Made by a program: the position numbers and the translations under genes
Origin: CADCTQ01 sp963844325
GTDB taxonomy: Bacteria > Bacteroidota > Bacteroidia > Cytophagales > 172606-1
Length of the DNA: 64,000 bases
Assembly: GCA_963844325.1 (NCBI GenBank)
Contig: CAWJNV010000001.1
Coordinates: 1,860,001-1,924,000, forward strand
Reading direction: 5' to 3'
Shown: one piece after another, positions 42,325 through 54,414 of the stretch
Numbering within the stretch: the first letter of the stretch is position 1
Layout: every line of letters starts with the position of its first letter
Notes under the pieces: generated by a model
The model's input: only the letters and a program-made list of their open reading frames with translations
What the model was told of the DNA's origin: nothing
The model's database searches: none

Positions 42325-42666
42325 CTCTAAAGTACTGACGCGAGGTCAGCCACTCCAAGTACAATCACTGATAGTACAATCACTAATAGTTAGTACAACA
42401 AACAGATCAGCACTGGGCAGAAGGCTCAGCGTGGTCGCTATCCGCAAGCAGTAGCTTGCGGGGAAGTTCTTTGACAGAAGAGACAAAAATCGTAAGGCTA
42501 GCTGCTTGTAGCTTAAGCAATTAAGCAATAAGCACTAAGCCGAGAAAGTAAATGAGCCACCGGCAGGTATGCAACAGTACCTGTCGGAGGGCCATCAAAC
42601 GTAAGCTTATCGGCAAGGAGTCGTTTAAAGACTTCTCCTTGCCGATAAAAGACTTTAGAAGCAAGT
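42325..42666 (+). other. 16S-23S spacer, second half: boxA-like element and hairpins
   Basis: Contents: a 15-bp direct repeat, AGTACAATCACTGAT then AGTACAATCACTAAT (42358-42387); hairpin CCGCAAGC/GCTTGCGG (42442-42461); boxA-like AGTTCTTTGACA (42465-42476); a 7-bp-period array (42510-42544); and a 14-bp perfect stem (42607-42620 with 42635-42648). Bases just before 23S (AGCAAGTCT) can pair with AGACTTGCT after its 3' end, the likely processing stem. Confidence 0.65.
42510..42544. repeat. 7-bp-period array (AGCNNTA) in the rRNA spacer
   Basis: Units AGCTTAA, GCAATTA, AGCAATA, AGCACTA and AGCCGAG are in 7-bp phase, 34 bases after the boxA-like element. Confidence 0.5.
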
Positions 42667-45566
<2,900 letters not shown>

Positions 45567-45711
45567 GCTTTTTACTTACTTTCAAAGGCCAACCGGGCCA
45601 GTCTTACGATTTTTGTTCTTCCTGTCAGGATGCTTTCGCTAGCCGGTAGCCGCTCCTTGGAGTACACTACAAGGCCAAGCGGGAGCACAAAAAGAACTTT
45701 AAAGAGCCTAA

Positions 45712-45819
45712 TGGCGGGTATTGCGGGCGTGATCACCTCTTCCCATTCCGAACAGAGTAGTTAAGCCGCCCAGCGCCGATGGTACTGCCTTCACCGGTGG
45801 AAGAGTAGGTCCCCGCCAA
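45712..45819 (+). rRNA. 5S ribosomal RNA
   Basis: About 108 nt. Ends pair as TGGCGGG with CCCGCCA. The interior CATTCCGAACAGAGTAGTTAA is characteristic. It follows 23S after a 145-bp spacer that holds no gene. Confidence 0.95.
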
Positions 45820-45836
45820 CCCTTATTGATTCCTCT

Positions 45837-45866
45837 AAGCCCCATTGCCAATGCAGTGGGGCTTTT
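45837..45866 (+). terminator. rRNA operon terminator
   Basis: A 12-bp stem (AAGCCCCATTGC / GCAGTGGGGCTT, one G-U) with a 4-base loop is followed by TTT, 18 bp after 5S. Confidence 0.9.
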
Positions 45867-45923
45867 TGCGTTTACAACATGGTATATTTTACGTTTTTTC
45901 GTCAAGGCATTCTCGGCTTCAAA

Positions 45924-45954
45924 CAAAAAAGCACTCCGTGCGGAGTGCTTTTGT
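45924..45954. terminator. Bidirectional terminator between rrn and glyA
   Basis: A 12-bp perfect stem (AAAAGCACTCCG / CGGAGTGCTTTT) with a 2-base loop and T-runs on both strands. It backs up the rRNA terminator and ends the glyA transcript. Confidence 0.88.
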
Positions 45955-45973
45955 ATTATGCTAAGTCTTAAAG

Positions 45974-47275
45974 CTAGAGTTTGTCGGCGTATAAGGGAAA
46001 GTTACTGGTCCAGTTATGAATCTCGTCCTTGATGGATGAGATCAAGCTTGTGTTAGAAACATTAGAAAGGACAGTATCAATGTATTCTACAATCTGAACC
46101 ATTTCTTTTTCTTTCATACCCCTCGTTGTCACAGCTGCCGTTCCTACTCGCATTCCTGAAGTGACAAACGGGGATTTGTCGTCGAAGGGCACCATGTTTT
46201 TATTGATGGTAATGTCCGCTTTGATCAGGGTTTCTTCCGCAATTTTTCCGGTCAGCCCCTTCGACCTCAAATCAATAAGCATCAAATGGTTGTCGGTACC
46301 ATTGGAAATAATTTTATATCCTCTGTCAACAAATGCTTTTGCCATGGCCTGCGCGTTGGAACGTACTTGTTCCGCGTAGGTGGAAAAGTCATCCGATAAC
46401 GCTTCGTTAAAAGCAACAGCTTTTGCCGCAATTACGTGTTCGAGCGGACCACCCTGCGTCCCCGGAAAAACACCGCTGTCGAGCAAAGACGACATCATGC
46501 GTAGTTCTCCCTTAGGCGTTTTAAGGCCGAAAGGATTCTCAAAGTCGTTCCGCAGCATGATCATGCCGCCTCTCGGACCTCTTAATGTTTTGTGCGTTGT
46601 TGTGGTGATGATATGACAGTATTGCAACGGATCGTTAAGCAAACCTTTGGCAATCAAACCAGCAGGGTGCGAAATATCGGCTACTAGCAAAGCGCCTACC
46701 TGATCGGCAATGCTGCGAAGACGCTGATAGTCCCAATCGCGGGAATAAGCCGACGCACCGCAAATAAGCACTTTCGGCTTTTCCTGAAGTGCCGTTGCTT
46801 CTACCTTATCCCAATCAATAAGGCCGGTTTCCTGCTCTACCCCGTAGAAAAAAGGCTGGTACAATTTACCGGAGAAATTAACCGGCGAACCATGCGTAAG
46901 GTGCCCCCCGTGGGCCAGGTTGAACCCGAGAATTTTATCACCTGGATTAAGAATGGCCAGGAACACCGCGGCGTTGGCCTGAGCCCCCGAATGCGGCTGC
47001 ACGTTCACCCAGGAAGCATTGAAGAGTTCCTTGGCGCGGTCAATGGCTAGCTGTTCTACCTCGTCCACAATTTCGCAGCCACCGTAATACCGCTTTCCGG
47101 GCAAGCCTTCCGCGTACTTGTTGGTGAGTACACTACCCATTGCCTGCATTACCTGGGGAGAGACAAAGTTTTCGGAGGCAATCAGTTCAATGCCGTATTC
47201 CTGGCGCTGCTGCTCCCTATCAATGAGATCAAATATCTGACTGTCCCTGACCGAACGTTGCGTTACGTTGTTCAT
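45974..47275 (-). CDS. glyA: Serine hydroxymethyltransferase
   Basis: A 433-residue PLP enzyme that interconverts serine and glycine with tetrahydrofolate. The PLP lysine lies in IITTTTHKTLRGPRGG; YGIELIASENFVSPQVM, YAEGLPGKRYYGGCEIVDEVE and SGAQANAAVF are canonical. Length is standard. Monocistronic, pointing toward the rRNA operon, separated by a bidirectional terminator. It supplies one-carbon units; folE nearby (56.5 kb) belongs to a related cofactor route but is not in the same unit. Confidence 0.97.
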   Translation of the reverse strand: MNNVTQRSVRDSQIFDLIDREQQRQEYGIELIASENFVSPQVMQAMGSVLTNKYAEGLPGKRYYGGCEIVDEVEQLAIDRAKELFNASWVNVQPHSGAQANAAVFLAILNPGDKILGFNLAHGGHLTHGSPVNFSGKLYQPFFYGVEQETGLIDWDKVEATALQEKPKVLICGASAYSRDWDYQRLRSIADQVGALLVADISHPAGLIAKGLLNDPLQYCHIITTTTHKTLRGPRGGMIMLRNDFENPFGLKTPKGELRMMSSLLDSGVFPGTQGGPLEHVIAAKAVAFNEALSDDFSTYAEQVRSNAQAMAKAFVDRGYKIISNGTDNHLMLIDLRSKGLTGKIAEETLIKADITINKNMVPFDDKSPFVTSGMRVGTAAVTTRGMKEKEMVQIVEYIDTVLSNVSNTSLISSIKDEIHNWTSNFPLYADKL

Positions 47276-47413
47276 AGAATGAAGTTGCTTTTCTTACGTA
47301 AAGTTAAATCTTAATCAATTAGTAATTAGCCGGTGGTAACAATAAATTCGGGAAATTGGGCAGGTCTCCCCGCGTCCCCGTAGATTGATCGCACCCATCA
47401 ACGTTCGTTTGCA

Positions 47414-48601
47414 ATGAATCCCAGCGTAGAAAAATTTAACCAGATCGCAAGCCGCGAAGAGCGGCTCATTGTAGGATTAATGTCAGGGACCTCCCTGGAT
47501 GGCCTGGACGTTGCCTTGTGCCGGTTCCGGGGTAACGGGCTGCAAACGTCGGCGCAACTGCTGGCATTTCGCACCGTGTCCTATACGGAGGACATTAAAG
47601 CAAGAATTCAATCAGTGTTCGCTAAAAAACAGGCAGACCTTCAGCAAGTGTGCCTCCTGAACGCCTGGATCGGGTCGCTGCACGCAGAGATGGTGCTTTC
47701 CTGCCTCCACGAATGGAATTACCAGCCCGGGCAGGTGGATCTGATTGCGAGCCACGGGCAAACCATCTACCACGCGCCCAAAAGCCTGCACAACCTGCCT
47801 GATTACCCCAATGCCACTTTGCAGATTGGTGACGGAGACCACATTGCCGTGCGTACGGGCATTATCACCCTGAGCGACTTCCGGCAGAAACACATTGCGG
47901 CCGGTGGGGAAGGCGCACCTTTGGCAGTATACGGCGATTACCTGCTTTTTTCGCGCAAGGACGAAGACCGCATTCTTTTGAATATGGGCGGAATTGCCAA
48001 CTTCACGTACTTGCCCGGTGATCTGGACGCCCGTCGCATTTTTTCTACGGATGTGGGGCCCGGCAATACGCTGATTGATGCGTTCACGCGCCGTCATTTC
48101 CCCGGGAAGGCTTTCGATGAAAACGGGGAGATTGCCGCAAGCGGTACCGTGCATCACAACCTGCTGGAAGCATTGCTGGATCATCCTTTTTTTGCCGCTC
48201 CCTTTCCAAAAACGACTGGTCCGGAATTGTTCAGCGCCGACTACGTAGAGCAAAAACAGGCGAAAGGCAACGCCCGCGAACTTTCCCCCCAAGACCTTAT
48301 TGCTACGCTTACCCGTTTCTCGGCCGAAGGCATTGCGCATTCGATACGCCGGAGTTTTACGCACACCAGGCCAGTGGTGTACATGAGCGGCGGGGGAATG
48401 CACAACCCGGTCATCGTAAAGGGCTTGCAGGAATTACTGCCGGGCTTCTCCTTCCGGGATACGGCCGCGTTGGGCGTGTTGCCCGATGCCAAAGAGGCGG
48501 TATTGTTTGCCGTGCTGGCAAATGAAGCGGTTGCCGGGGGAAGGACGAATTTCGGCAACCTGCCCAACGTAACAATGGGAAAAGTGTCTTTCCCCTCATG
48601 A
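47414..48601 (+). CDS. anmK: Anhydro-N-acetylmuramic acid kinase
   Basis: A 395-residue ASKHA kinase. The phosphate-binding loop is IVGLMSGTSLDGLDVALCRF, and GQTIYHAP, VGPGNTLIDAFTR and PVVYMSGGGMHNPVI are diagnostic. AnmK turns anhydroMurNAc, released from the cell wall by lytic transglycosylases, into MurNAc-6-P, so this is wall recycling. LPNVTMGKVSFP at the end is normal for the family. Start at ATG 47414. Confidence 0.96.
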   Translation: MNPSVEKFNQIASREERLIVGLMSGTSLDGLDVALCRFRGNGLQTSAQLLAFRTVSYTEDIKARIQSVFAKKQADLQQVCLLNAWIGSLHAEMVLSCLHEWNYQPGQVDLIASHGQTIYHAPKSLHNLPDYPNATLQIGDGDHIAVRTGIITLSDFRQKHIAAGGEGAPLAVYGDYLLFSRKDEDRILLNMGGIANFTYLPGDLDARRIFSTDVGPGNTLIDAFTRRHFPGKAFDENGEIAASGTVHHNLLEALLDHPFFAAPFPKTTGPELFSADYVEQKQAKGNARELSPQDLIATLTRFSAEGIAHSIRRSFTHTRPVVYMSGGGMHNPVIVKGLQELLPGFSFRDTAALGVLPDAKEAVLFAVLANEAVAGGRTNFGNLPNVTMGKVSFPS

Positions 48602-48611
48602 ACCGACGGCG

Positions 48612-49376
48612 TTAGCCGGTAATTTGCCGGAGCAACGGCGTCAGGTAAGCCGGAGACTGTACCAGGCGGCTGCCGTACCAGGAAAACATTTCGCCATCTA
48701 CCAGCAGCACCTTGGCCCCGGGACACACCTGCTGCAACTCCGCCCGGTGCTTCTCCGCGAAAGGGTAGGGCTCCGAGGAAAGCAACAGGCAGTCGGGTTG
48801 CGCTTCTTGAATTTGTACCTCGGTCACTGCCGGGTAGCGGGGCAGGTGACCAAATACGTTGACAAGGCCGCAGTGTTTGAGCAAAGCGTCAATGAAGTTG
48901 TGGCTGCCCGCTACCATCCAGGGATTGCGCCAGATGAAATAAGCCACCCGTACCGGCGGCGCCGGAGCCATGCCGGCAAACCCGTTGTCAATGATTTCCG
49001 CTAAGGATGCCGCTTTGGCCGAGGCGCCGGTGAGTGCTCCCACCTTTCGAATCATGGACAGGGCATCGGCAAGCGTGTAAATGTCGCTTATCCAAACGGG
49101 ATACTGCGCCGCCAGCCTTTCGATCCCTTCCCGGTAATTTTCCTCTTTATTGCCCAGCACGAGGTCGGGCCGCAACTGGTCGATTACGTCGAACCGAAAC
49201 TGCTTGGTGCCGCCTACTTTGGTTACGCCGCTCACCGCCCCGGCAGGGTGAATGCAGAACTTGGTAACGCCAACCACCCTTTCCCCCAGGCCGAGGTCAA
49301 AAAGGAGTTCCGTCTGGGAAGGTACCAGGGATACGATCCGCTGCGGTACGTATGGAAGAGATTCGATAAAAGGCAT
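48612..49376 (-). CDS. BtuF-like helical-backbone metal/corrinoid-binding protein
   Basis: A 254-residue protein from ATG 49376 (MPFIESLPYVPQRIVSLVPSQTELLFDLGLG, split); the longer frame from 49412 adds untypical sequence. The family signature RIVSLVPSQTELLFDLG and LRPDLVLGNKEENYREGIE match periplasmic-binding-like domain PF01497 (BtuF/FhuD). VYFIWRNPWMVAGSHNFID-like text in the middle is also typical. No signal peptide is visible, so it may be cytosolic. It starts 36 bp after the TonB receptor stop on the same strand, so it probably belongs to the same uptake operon. Confidence 0.85.
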   Translation of the reverse strand: MPFIESLPYVPQRIVSLVPSQTELLFDLGLGERVVGVTKFCIHPAGAVSGVTKVGGTKQFRFDVIDQLRPDLVLGNKEENYREGIERLAAQYPVWISDIYTLADALSMIRKVGALTGASAKAASLAEIIDNGFAGMAPAPPVRVAYFIWRNPWMVAGSHNFIDALLKHCGLVNVFGHLPRYPAVTEVQIQEAQPDCLLLSSEPYPFAEKHRAELQQVCPGAKVLLVDGEMFSWYGSRLVQSPAYLTPLLRQITG

Positions 49377-49412
49377 GGGTAAGCAAGCAAGGTGACCCGT
49401 GCGGCCCGGCAC

Positions 49413-51836
49413 TTACAGTTTAACGCCCAGCGTCACGTAGAACGTCCGGGGATTGGCCGGGATAATGCCCGGACCGGGGTAGGCATCGGCCCGCCGGGTA
49501 AAGTAGATGTTATTCGTCAGGTTGTTGCACCCGGACTCCACAATAAACTTCTTGTAACTGTATTTCAGGGACAAATCCATCACGTAGTAGGAAGGAATAA
49601 TTCCGATTACGGCATTCGGGACAATGGTTTCGGTGTTGGTTGCATCCGTGGAGTGCTTGCCCGTGAACGTGTACTGGTAAGAGGCCTGGAAGTTTTGGCG
49701 GCGCAAGGCAGCCCCCAGCTTTACAATGGCGGAGGGCACCAGTTCTACTTTCCGGTTTCGGTAGGCGGCCTCTTTGGAGTTGGTGTACCGGGCATCCAGG
49801 AACGTAACGTTGGAAAACAGGGACAGGCTTTGTTTGGCATCACTGCCCCTGAGTAATTTCCAGATGTCGGTTTCCACGAAAGTTTCGATGCCGATGTTCC
49901 GGGAATCCGCCACGTTGGTGCGGTAACGGTACACACTCCAATCCAGCGTATCTTCCCGCAGTACGGCCCCAATGCGGTCCTGGTAGGAGAGGTAGAAGAG
50001 ACTGGCATCGAAATCCAGTACGTTGCTGATCTTGCCCCGGAAACCCAGGTCGGCGTTGTAGCCCCGCTCATCCTTCAGGTTGAGGTCAACCTTGAAATTA
50101 GGATTCACCACCCGCATGTCGTTAAAGTTGATGGCCCGGTAGTTCTGCGACACGTTGGCGTACACTTCGATTTGCTCAGTAGGACGATAACTGGCCCCCA
50201 GGCCAAGCAACACGAAGGAACGGGTGTTGGAGAGTTGTTCCTCCGTCCGTTGGTCCAAAAGTACATTTCCCGCCTGGTCCTTAAATTGGTTCCGGTAGTA
50301 TCCCTCCGCGGCAGTACGGATGTATTCGAATCGCAGACCAGGGGTTACGCTGAGCTTGGGCGAAATCGCAAATACGTTCTCCACAAAAGCTGAAAAATTC
50401 CGGCTCGGAAAGTGGTAGTCAGAATTTTCCAGGTTATCTGGGTTAAGATAGTAAAAATCGGGACCATACCCGTCATTCGCCAGGCCCTGCCGCCGGTCCA
50501 GGAAGCCCTGGTAGTAACGCGTACCCACCAGGAAGGTAGACGGGTTGCCGAAGGTCTTGTAGGTGTGCAGGAAGCGGGTTTCGTTGCCGAAGTTGCGGTA
50601 CGCATCCCACAGCAAATCTCTTTCCGTCAGGGGGTCGGCCCGGTTGATGGGCCCCAGATTGCCCAGGGCCTTGCGGGTTGCCAGCAGCCCGAAAGTGCGG
50701 GAATTCACCCGGATAAAGGTCGAGAAACGGTAATCGAGGTTAACCGCGGCCAGGTTCCAGGTCACGGCAAACCAGTTCCGTTCCCGGATGGATTGGCGGG
50801 GGTTCTCCTGGAACATCACGTCCATGAGCCCACCCGGTTGCTGGGCCTCGTAGCCCATCAAGGTTAGGTCAATGCCGGCGCTGAACTTGGGCGTGATCTG
50901 GTAATTTACGCTGGCGTAGCCCGTATTGACGACGAACCCCGAGTTGGGCCGCCATTCGTGGCCCCGCTTGTGCTGGTAGAAGGAATAGTAATTGACTTTG
51001 CCTTTGGTGCCGCCCACGCTGTTGAACGAACTGAACAAGCCGTAGGAGCCCAGCGTTTGCCGCGACAATACCTCAAACGGCTTCTCCCGGCTGCCTTTCT
51101 TGAGCACGAAGTTGATCATGCCGCCGAACTGGGTGCCGTACTGCAACGAGGCGGCGCCCCGCACCACTTCAATCCGCTCCAGGGCCTCAATGGGTGGTGT
51201 GTAGTAACTTTCCGGGTAGCCCAGGGCGTCGGCACTCATGTCGTAGCCGTTCTGGCGGGTATTGAATTCGGTGGTCCGTTTCGGGTTCAGGCCCCGGGCA
51301 CCGATGCCCAGTTGAATGCCGGCCGCGTCGCTTTCCCATATGTTCAACCCGGCCACCTTGGCGAATACCTGCCGGGCGTTGTTGGTCGCCAGGTTGGCCG
51401 TCACGTCTTCCAGCACAATCACTTCACTTTTCTTGGACGCGTAAATGGCAACGCCCTCCACGGGGCGGAGGCGGGTGATGCCGAACGCATTATCCTTGCC
51501 GGCGGCAATGGTCACGCTTTGGAGTTCCTGGTACAGGCTGTCCAGCGTAAAATCCAAGGTCAGGTCTTTCCCTCCCTCCAACGTCACGGCCCGGCGGCTG
51601 CTGCTGAAACCATACGCCTGCACAACCAGCGTGTAGGCGCCGGGCTTTACAGCCTTCAGGTGGTACTCGCCGCCATCATTGGTAGTGGTGCCGTAAGGCG
51701 TCGTTTGCAGCACCACCTGCGCCCCGGCAATGGGCCTTTGGTTGCCGTTGACGATCCGGCCGTGAATGGACGCTTCCTGCGCCCGGAGGGCCCACGGCAG
51801 CAGGCAGCACAGCAGAACGGTTGTTTGCAGTTTCAT
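49413..51836 (-). CDS. TonB-dependent outer-membrane receptor (FecA-like)
   Basis: An 807-residue receptor from ATG 51836 (MKLQTTVLLCCLLPWALRAQ), which overlaps the HTTM gene stop as ATGA. After the signal peptide comes a carboxypeptidase-regulatory-like beta-sandwich (about 22-105, SIHGRIVNGNQRPIAGAQVV). The plug domain follows at about 110-230 (ITRLRPVEGVAIYASKK, GIGARGLNPKR, and IEVVRGAASLQYGTQFGGMIN, split). The barrel occupies the rest, with ELYANVSQNYRAINF-like strands and the end RTFYVTLGVKL. The GxGxRG plug and YGTQFGG pattern are those of ferric-citrate-type receptors. Neighbours suggest a metal substrate. Confidence 0.93.
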   Translation of the reverse strand: MKLQTTVLLCCLLPWALRAQEASIHGRIVNGNQRPIAGAQVVLQTTPYGTTTNDGGEYHLKAVKPGAYTLVVQAYGFSSSRRAVTLEGGKDLTLDFTLDSLYQELQSVTIAAGKDNAFGITRLRPVEGVAIYASKKSEVIVLEDVTANLATNNARQVFAKVAGLNIWESDAAGIQLGIGARGLNPKRTTEFNTRQNGYDMSADALGYPESYYTPPIEALERIEVVRGAASLQYGTQFGGMINFVLKKGSREKPFEVLSRQTLGSYGLFSSFNSVGGTKGKVNYYSFYQHKRGHEWRPNSGFVVNTGYASVNYQITPKFSAGIDLTLMGYEAQQPGGLMDVMFQENPRQSIRERNWFAVTWNLAAVNLDYRFSTFIRVNSRTFGLLATRKALGNLGPINRADPLTERDLLWDAYRNFGNETRFLHTYKTFGNPSTFLVGTRYYQGFLDRRQGLANDGYGPDFYYLNPDNLENSDYHFPSRNFSAFVENVFAISPKLSVTPGLRFEYIRTAAEGYYRNQFKDQAGNVLLDQRTEEQLSNTRSFVLLGLGASYRPTEQIEVYANVSQNYRAINFNDMRVVNPNFKVDLNLKDERGYNADLGFRGKISNVLDFDASLFYLSYQDRIGAVLREDTLDWSVYRYRTNVADSRNIGIETFVETDIWKLLRGSDAKQSLSLFSNVTFLDARYTNSKEAAYRNRKVELVPSAIVKLGAALRRQNFQASYQYTFTGKHSTDATNTETIVPNAVIGIIPSYYVMDLSLKYSYKKFIVESGCNNLTNNIYFTRRADAYPGPGIIPANPRTFYVTLGVKL

Positions 51837-53212
51837 CGGGAATCGGAAAAAGATAAGATCCATCGTTTGGGGGCAAAGCCCTCCCGTTCTTTGGCCAGGT
51901 CCACGGTGCGGTCGAGGAAGGGACGGCTCCCGCTGCCGTTCAGCGTTACGTAGCTTTCAGCGGTGATCTTCGGGTGGGCAATGCCTTGCCGGCGGTAGTG
52001 TCCGGCCAGGAAATGGGCAAATTGCAGCATCATGTCGGGTTGGGTCGCCATCATCTTTTCCTGGTTGGGCGTCAGAAAATCGCGGTTAACCACTTCGCCC
52101 TCACGCCCGGTGGCCGGGTCGGTGACGTAGAAAAAGACAGTACCCGCTTTCTCCATCAGCATCACCCGCCACGAAAAACGGTAGCCCTGTTCCGTCCAGA
52201 AGAGTTGGCCCGGGTAGAGCAGGTAGCGGAACGGGAGCAGCAGTTGCACCGCAAAATGCACCGCCAGCACGCCAAACAGCACCCTGGCCGGCCAGGCGGG
52301 CCGCAACGCGCTTACCGGTACCGGCACGGGTTCCGTCCGGGTCTTCCGGAGCAGACGCCCCGCGGCATTGATAACTTTCCGGTGAAAGGATGCCGGGAAA
52401 AAGACCAGCGTAAGCAGAATCATCACGTACGGGAACATGCCGATGGGAAACAGCCAGGCCGTCATCAGGTGGAAGGCCAGCACCAGTGCGTAGGCAAAAA
52501 GCCGGGTGCGGCGGTCCGCCAGCAGGAATACGATGAACAGGTCGTACACCACTCCGAACCAACTGAACGCGTAAGCCACCCAGGGTTCGTCCATCAGCGG
52601 GCCGATCAGCGGCAGACCGGTATGGGGCGGCAACCAGATGCGCAACGGCATGGCCCGGAACAGCCAGTCGTAGTTGAGCTTGGCTACGCCGGCGAAAAAA
52701 TAGACCATCGCCAGTTGCAGTTGCAGCGCACCGATCATCCAGCGGGGCACGTGCGTACGCCGGATGGCGGGCCAAAACCAGGCATCCACCGAAAAGTAGC
52801 GGCCGGCCGGCAGCAGCGCCATCAGGAAGCTGACCAGCGTAATGAAGTAGTAATGGTTGAGGTAGTTGGTTTTGTCGATGAGTTCGATGTAGGTAAAGCC
52901 GAGGAAGAAGGCCACCGCAGCCACGCGGTACGCCAACCCGATCATCACCAGGAAGGCACTGAGGGCCACCGCCGCGAACAAAGCGTACATGCCAAGCTCA
53001 CCCAGCGGTTTTACCCATTCAAAACCGTAGTAGGTAAAGTAAAAGGTGGGCTTCACGTACAGGTCGTACACCCAACCCTTTGCCATGAAACGGACCATGC
53101 CGGCAAACATCACCGCGCCGAACAGCACCCGGAAGGTGGCCAGCGGGGCAATGGGTACCGGCCGGAAAAGAAAGTCCAAAGGTTTGTTTCTCGAAAACGT
53201 AAGCATCGGCAA
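51833..53212 (-). CDS. HTTM-domain membrane protein (vitamin K carboxylase-like)
   Basis: A 459-residue membrane protein. The HTTM (horizontally transferred transmembrane) domain covers about 15-300 with helices such as FRVLFGAVMFAGMVRFM and YALFAAVALSAFLVMIGLA. DKTNYLNHYYFITLVSFLMALLPAG (split) is the signature shared with vitamin K-dependent gamma-glutamyl carboxylases. The C-terminal soluble part (about 330-459; FWTEQGYRFSWRVMLMEK) also matches that family. Bacterial members sit next to imelysin and TonB receptors in metal-uptake loci; their chemistry is not established. The stop overlaps the receptor ATG. Confidence 0.9.
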   Translation of the reverse strand: MPMLTFSRNKPLDFLFRPVPIAPLATFRVLFGAVMFAGMVRFMAKGWVYDLYVKPTFYFTYYGFEWVKPLGELGMYALFAAVALSAFLVMIGLAYRVAAVAFFLGFTYIELIDKTNYLNHYYFITLVSFLMALLPAGRYFSVDAWFWPAIRRTHVPRWMIGALQLQLAMVYFFAGVAKLNYDWLFRAMPLRIWLPPHTGLPLIGPLMDEPWVAYAFSWFGVVYDLFIVFLLADRRTRLFAYALVLAFHLMTAWLFPIGMFPYVMILLTLVFFPASFHRKVINAAGRLLRKTRTEPVPVPVSALRPAWPARVLFGVLAVHFAVQLLLPFRYLLYPGQLFWTEQGYRFSWRVMLMEKAGTVFFYVTDPATGREGEVVNRDFLTPNQEKMMATQPDMMLQFAHFLAGHYRRQGIAHPKITAESYVTLNGSGSRPFLDRTVDLAKEREGFAPKRWILSFSDSR

Positions 53213-53252
53213 TCGGCTGAATCTGTGACCTCCCGTTGTCGGTCCGGGCTCC

Positions 53253-54374
53253 CTAATCGCCGTCGTTGTCCTGGTAGGTAATCAGTACGCCCAGTTGCGA
53301 CGGCATGTCCGTCTTAAGCAGCACTACGCCCTTCTGAATTTCGGCGTACGCTTCGTTTGCCGGGGCCGGGTTGCTGCGAATGGCATTGGCAAGCGGGTCG
53401 TTGAGGGCCGCCAGTTTATTCTTCGCCACCTGAAGCTGGCCTGCAATGGCTTCCGCCAGGGTGGTTTCGCCGCGCCGGGCATTGAGGCTCACCAGGTAGT
53501 CGTCCAGCCCGGTGCCGTTGTTGCCCGACTTGTCTTTGCCGAAGTACACGTTTTCAAGGTTTTGAAAACCAAGCCGCGCCAGTTCCGAAGACAGGCCGCT
53601 GTAGTACGCCTCCACGCTTTCCGGCAGGGGCGTACCCAGGGTCTTCTTGCCCAGGGGAATGCCCAGTTTGGCGTTCTTCAGCAGTTCGTATTCCCAGTTC
53701 AGCTGGTTCACCAGCAAGCCCAGCGAACTGCCCGCATCGGTGCCGTCGGCGTTCACGAAGGTATTGAGGTAGTTGCCGCCCGTTGCCGACCAGGCCGTAT
53801 TTACCTTTTCGGCTTTGTTCTTGATCTCCAGCGTCAGGTCGGTCAGGTATTTTTTCCGCCCGGCCGCATTGGCATCAGTGGTATACTGCCCGACTACAGC
53901 CGGGGCGTCGGTGCCCCGGCCGAACAGCAGGTAGTCCAGGGCCGGAAAGCCTTTGGCGTCGAGGTTGCTGGCCGTGCCCAGGTCGTAGGTGCCCGTGCCG
54001 ATATTGGCGTTGATCTGGTTTACGTCGGCGGGAAAAGTGTTCAGGTTGGCCCGCAGCAGTTCCTGCTCGGCCGGACCCAGTTCAAACAGAGCCACGGACT
54101 GGTACGCCCGGTAGGCCTCTTTCAACTGGATCTGCAACGTACCCAGCGACGAGGCGTCGGGGTTGGCGGCAAACTGGCCGGCAGCGGTGTGCAATTGGGC
54201 TGCCGCCGCGTTGAAGGAGACGTAGTTGGGTACAATAATATTATTTCCTACGTTGGCAAGCAGGGCCTTGCGGTCAAAACCATCTTTCTTCAGTTCCGTC
54301 CCTTTGTCGTTGCAAGCGGTAAAAGCACCGGCAAGGGACAGGAAAAAGAGCACTGGTATCATTCTTCTGCGCAT
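53253..54374 (-). CDS. Imelysin-family lipoprotein
   Basis: A 373-residue lipoprotein from ATG 54374 (MRRRMIPVLFFLSLAGAFTAC), lipobox FTAC. The mature part is an imelysin-like (PF09375) all-helical repeat: VPNYVSFNAAAAQLHTAAGQF, YRAYQSVALFELGPAEQ, and GFPALDYLLFGRG, which stands where imelysin peptidase-like proteins have GxHxxE. The metal-binding His is therefore not obvious here. Such proteins are thought to bind iron at the cell surface. It lies between the DUF4856 and HTTM genes in the same operon. Confidence 0.92.
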   Translation of the reverse strand: MRRRMIPVLFFLSLAGAFTACNDKGTELKKDGFDRKALLANVGNNIIVPNYVSFNAAAAQLHTAAGQFAANPDASSLGTLQIQLKEAYRAYQSVALFELGPAEQELLRANLNTFPADVNQINANIGTGTYDLGTASNLDAKGFPALDYLLFGRGTDAPAVVGQYTTDANAAGRKKYLTDLTLEIKNKAEKVNTAWSATGGNYLNTFVNADGTDAGSSLGLLVNQLNWEYELLKNAKLGIPLGKKTLGTPLPESVEAYYSGLSSELARLGFQNLENVYFGKDKSGNNGTGLDDYLVSLNARRGETTLAEAIAGQLQVAKNKLAALNDPLANAIRSNPAPANEAYAEIQKGVVLLKTDMPSQLGVLITYQDNDGD

Positions 54375-54414
54375 CGCAATAAAATAAGTGGTTAAGAACG
54401 GGCAATGAGGGGAA

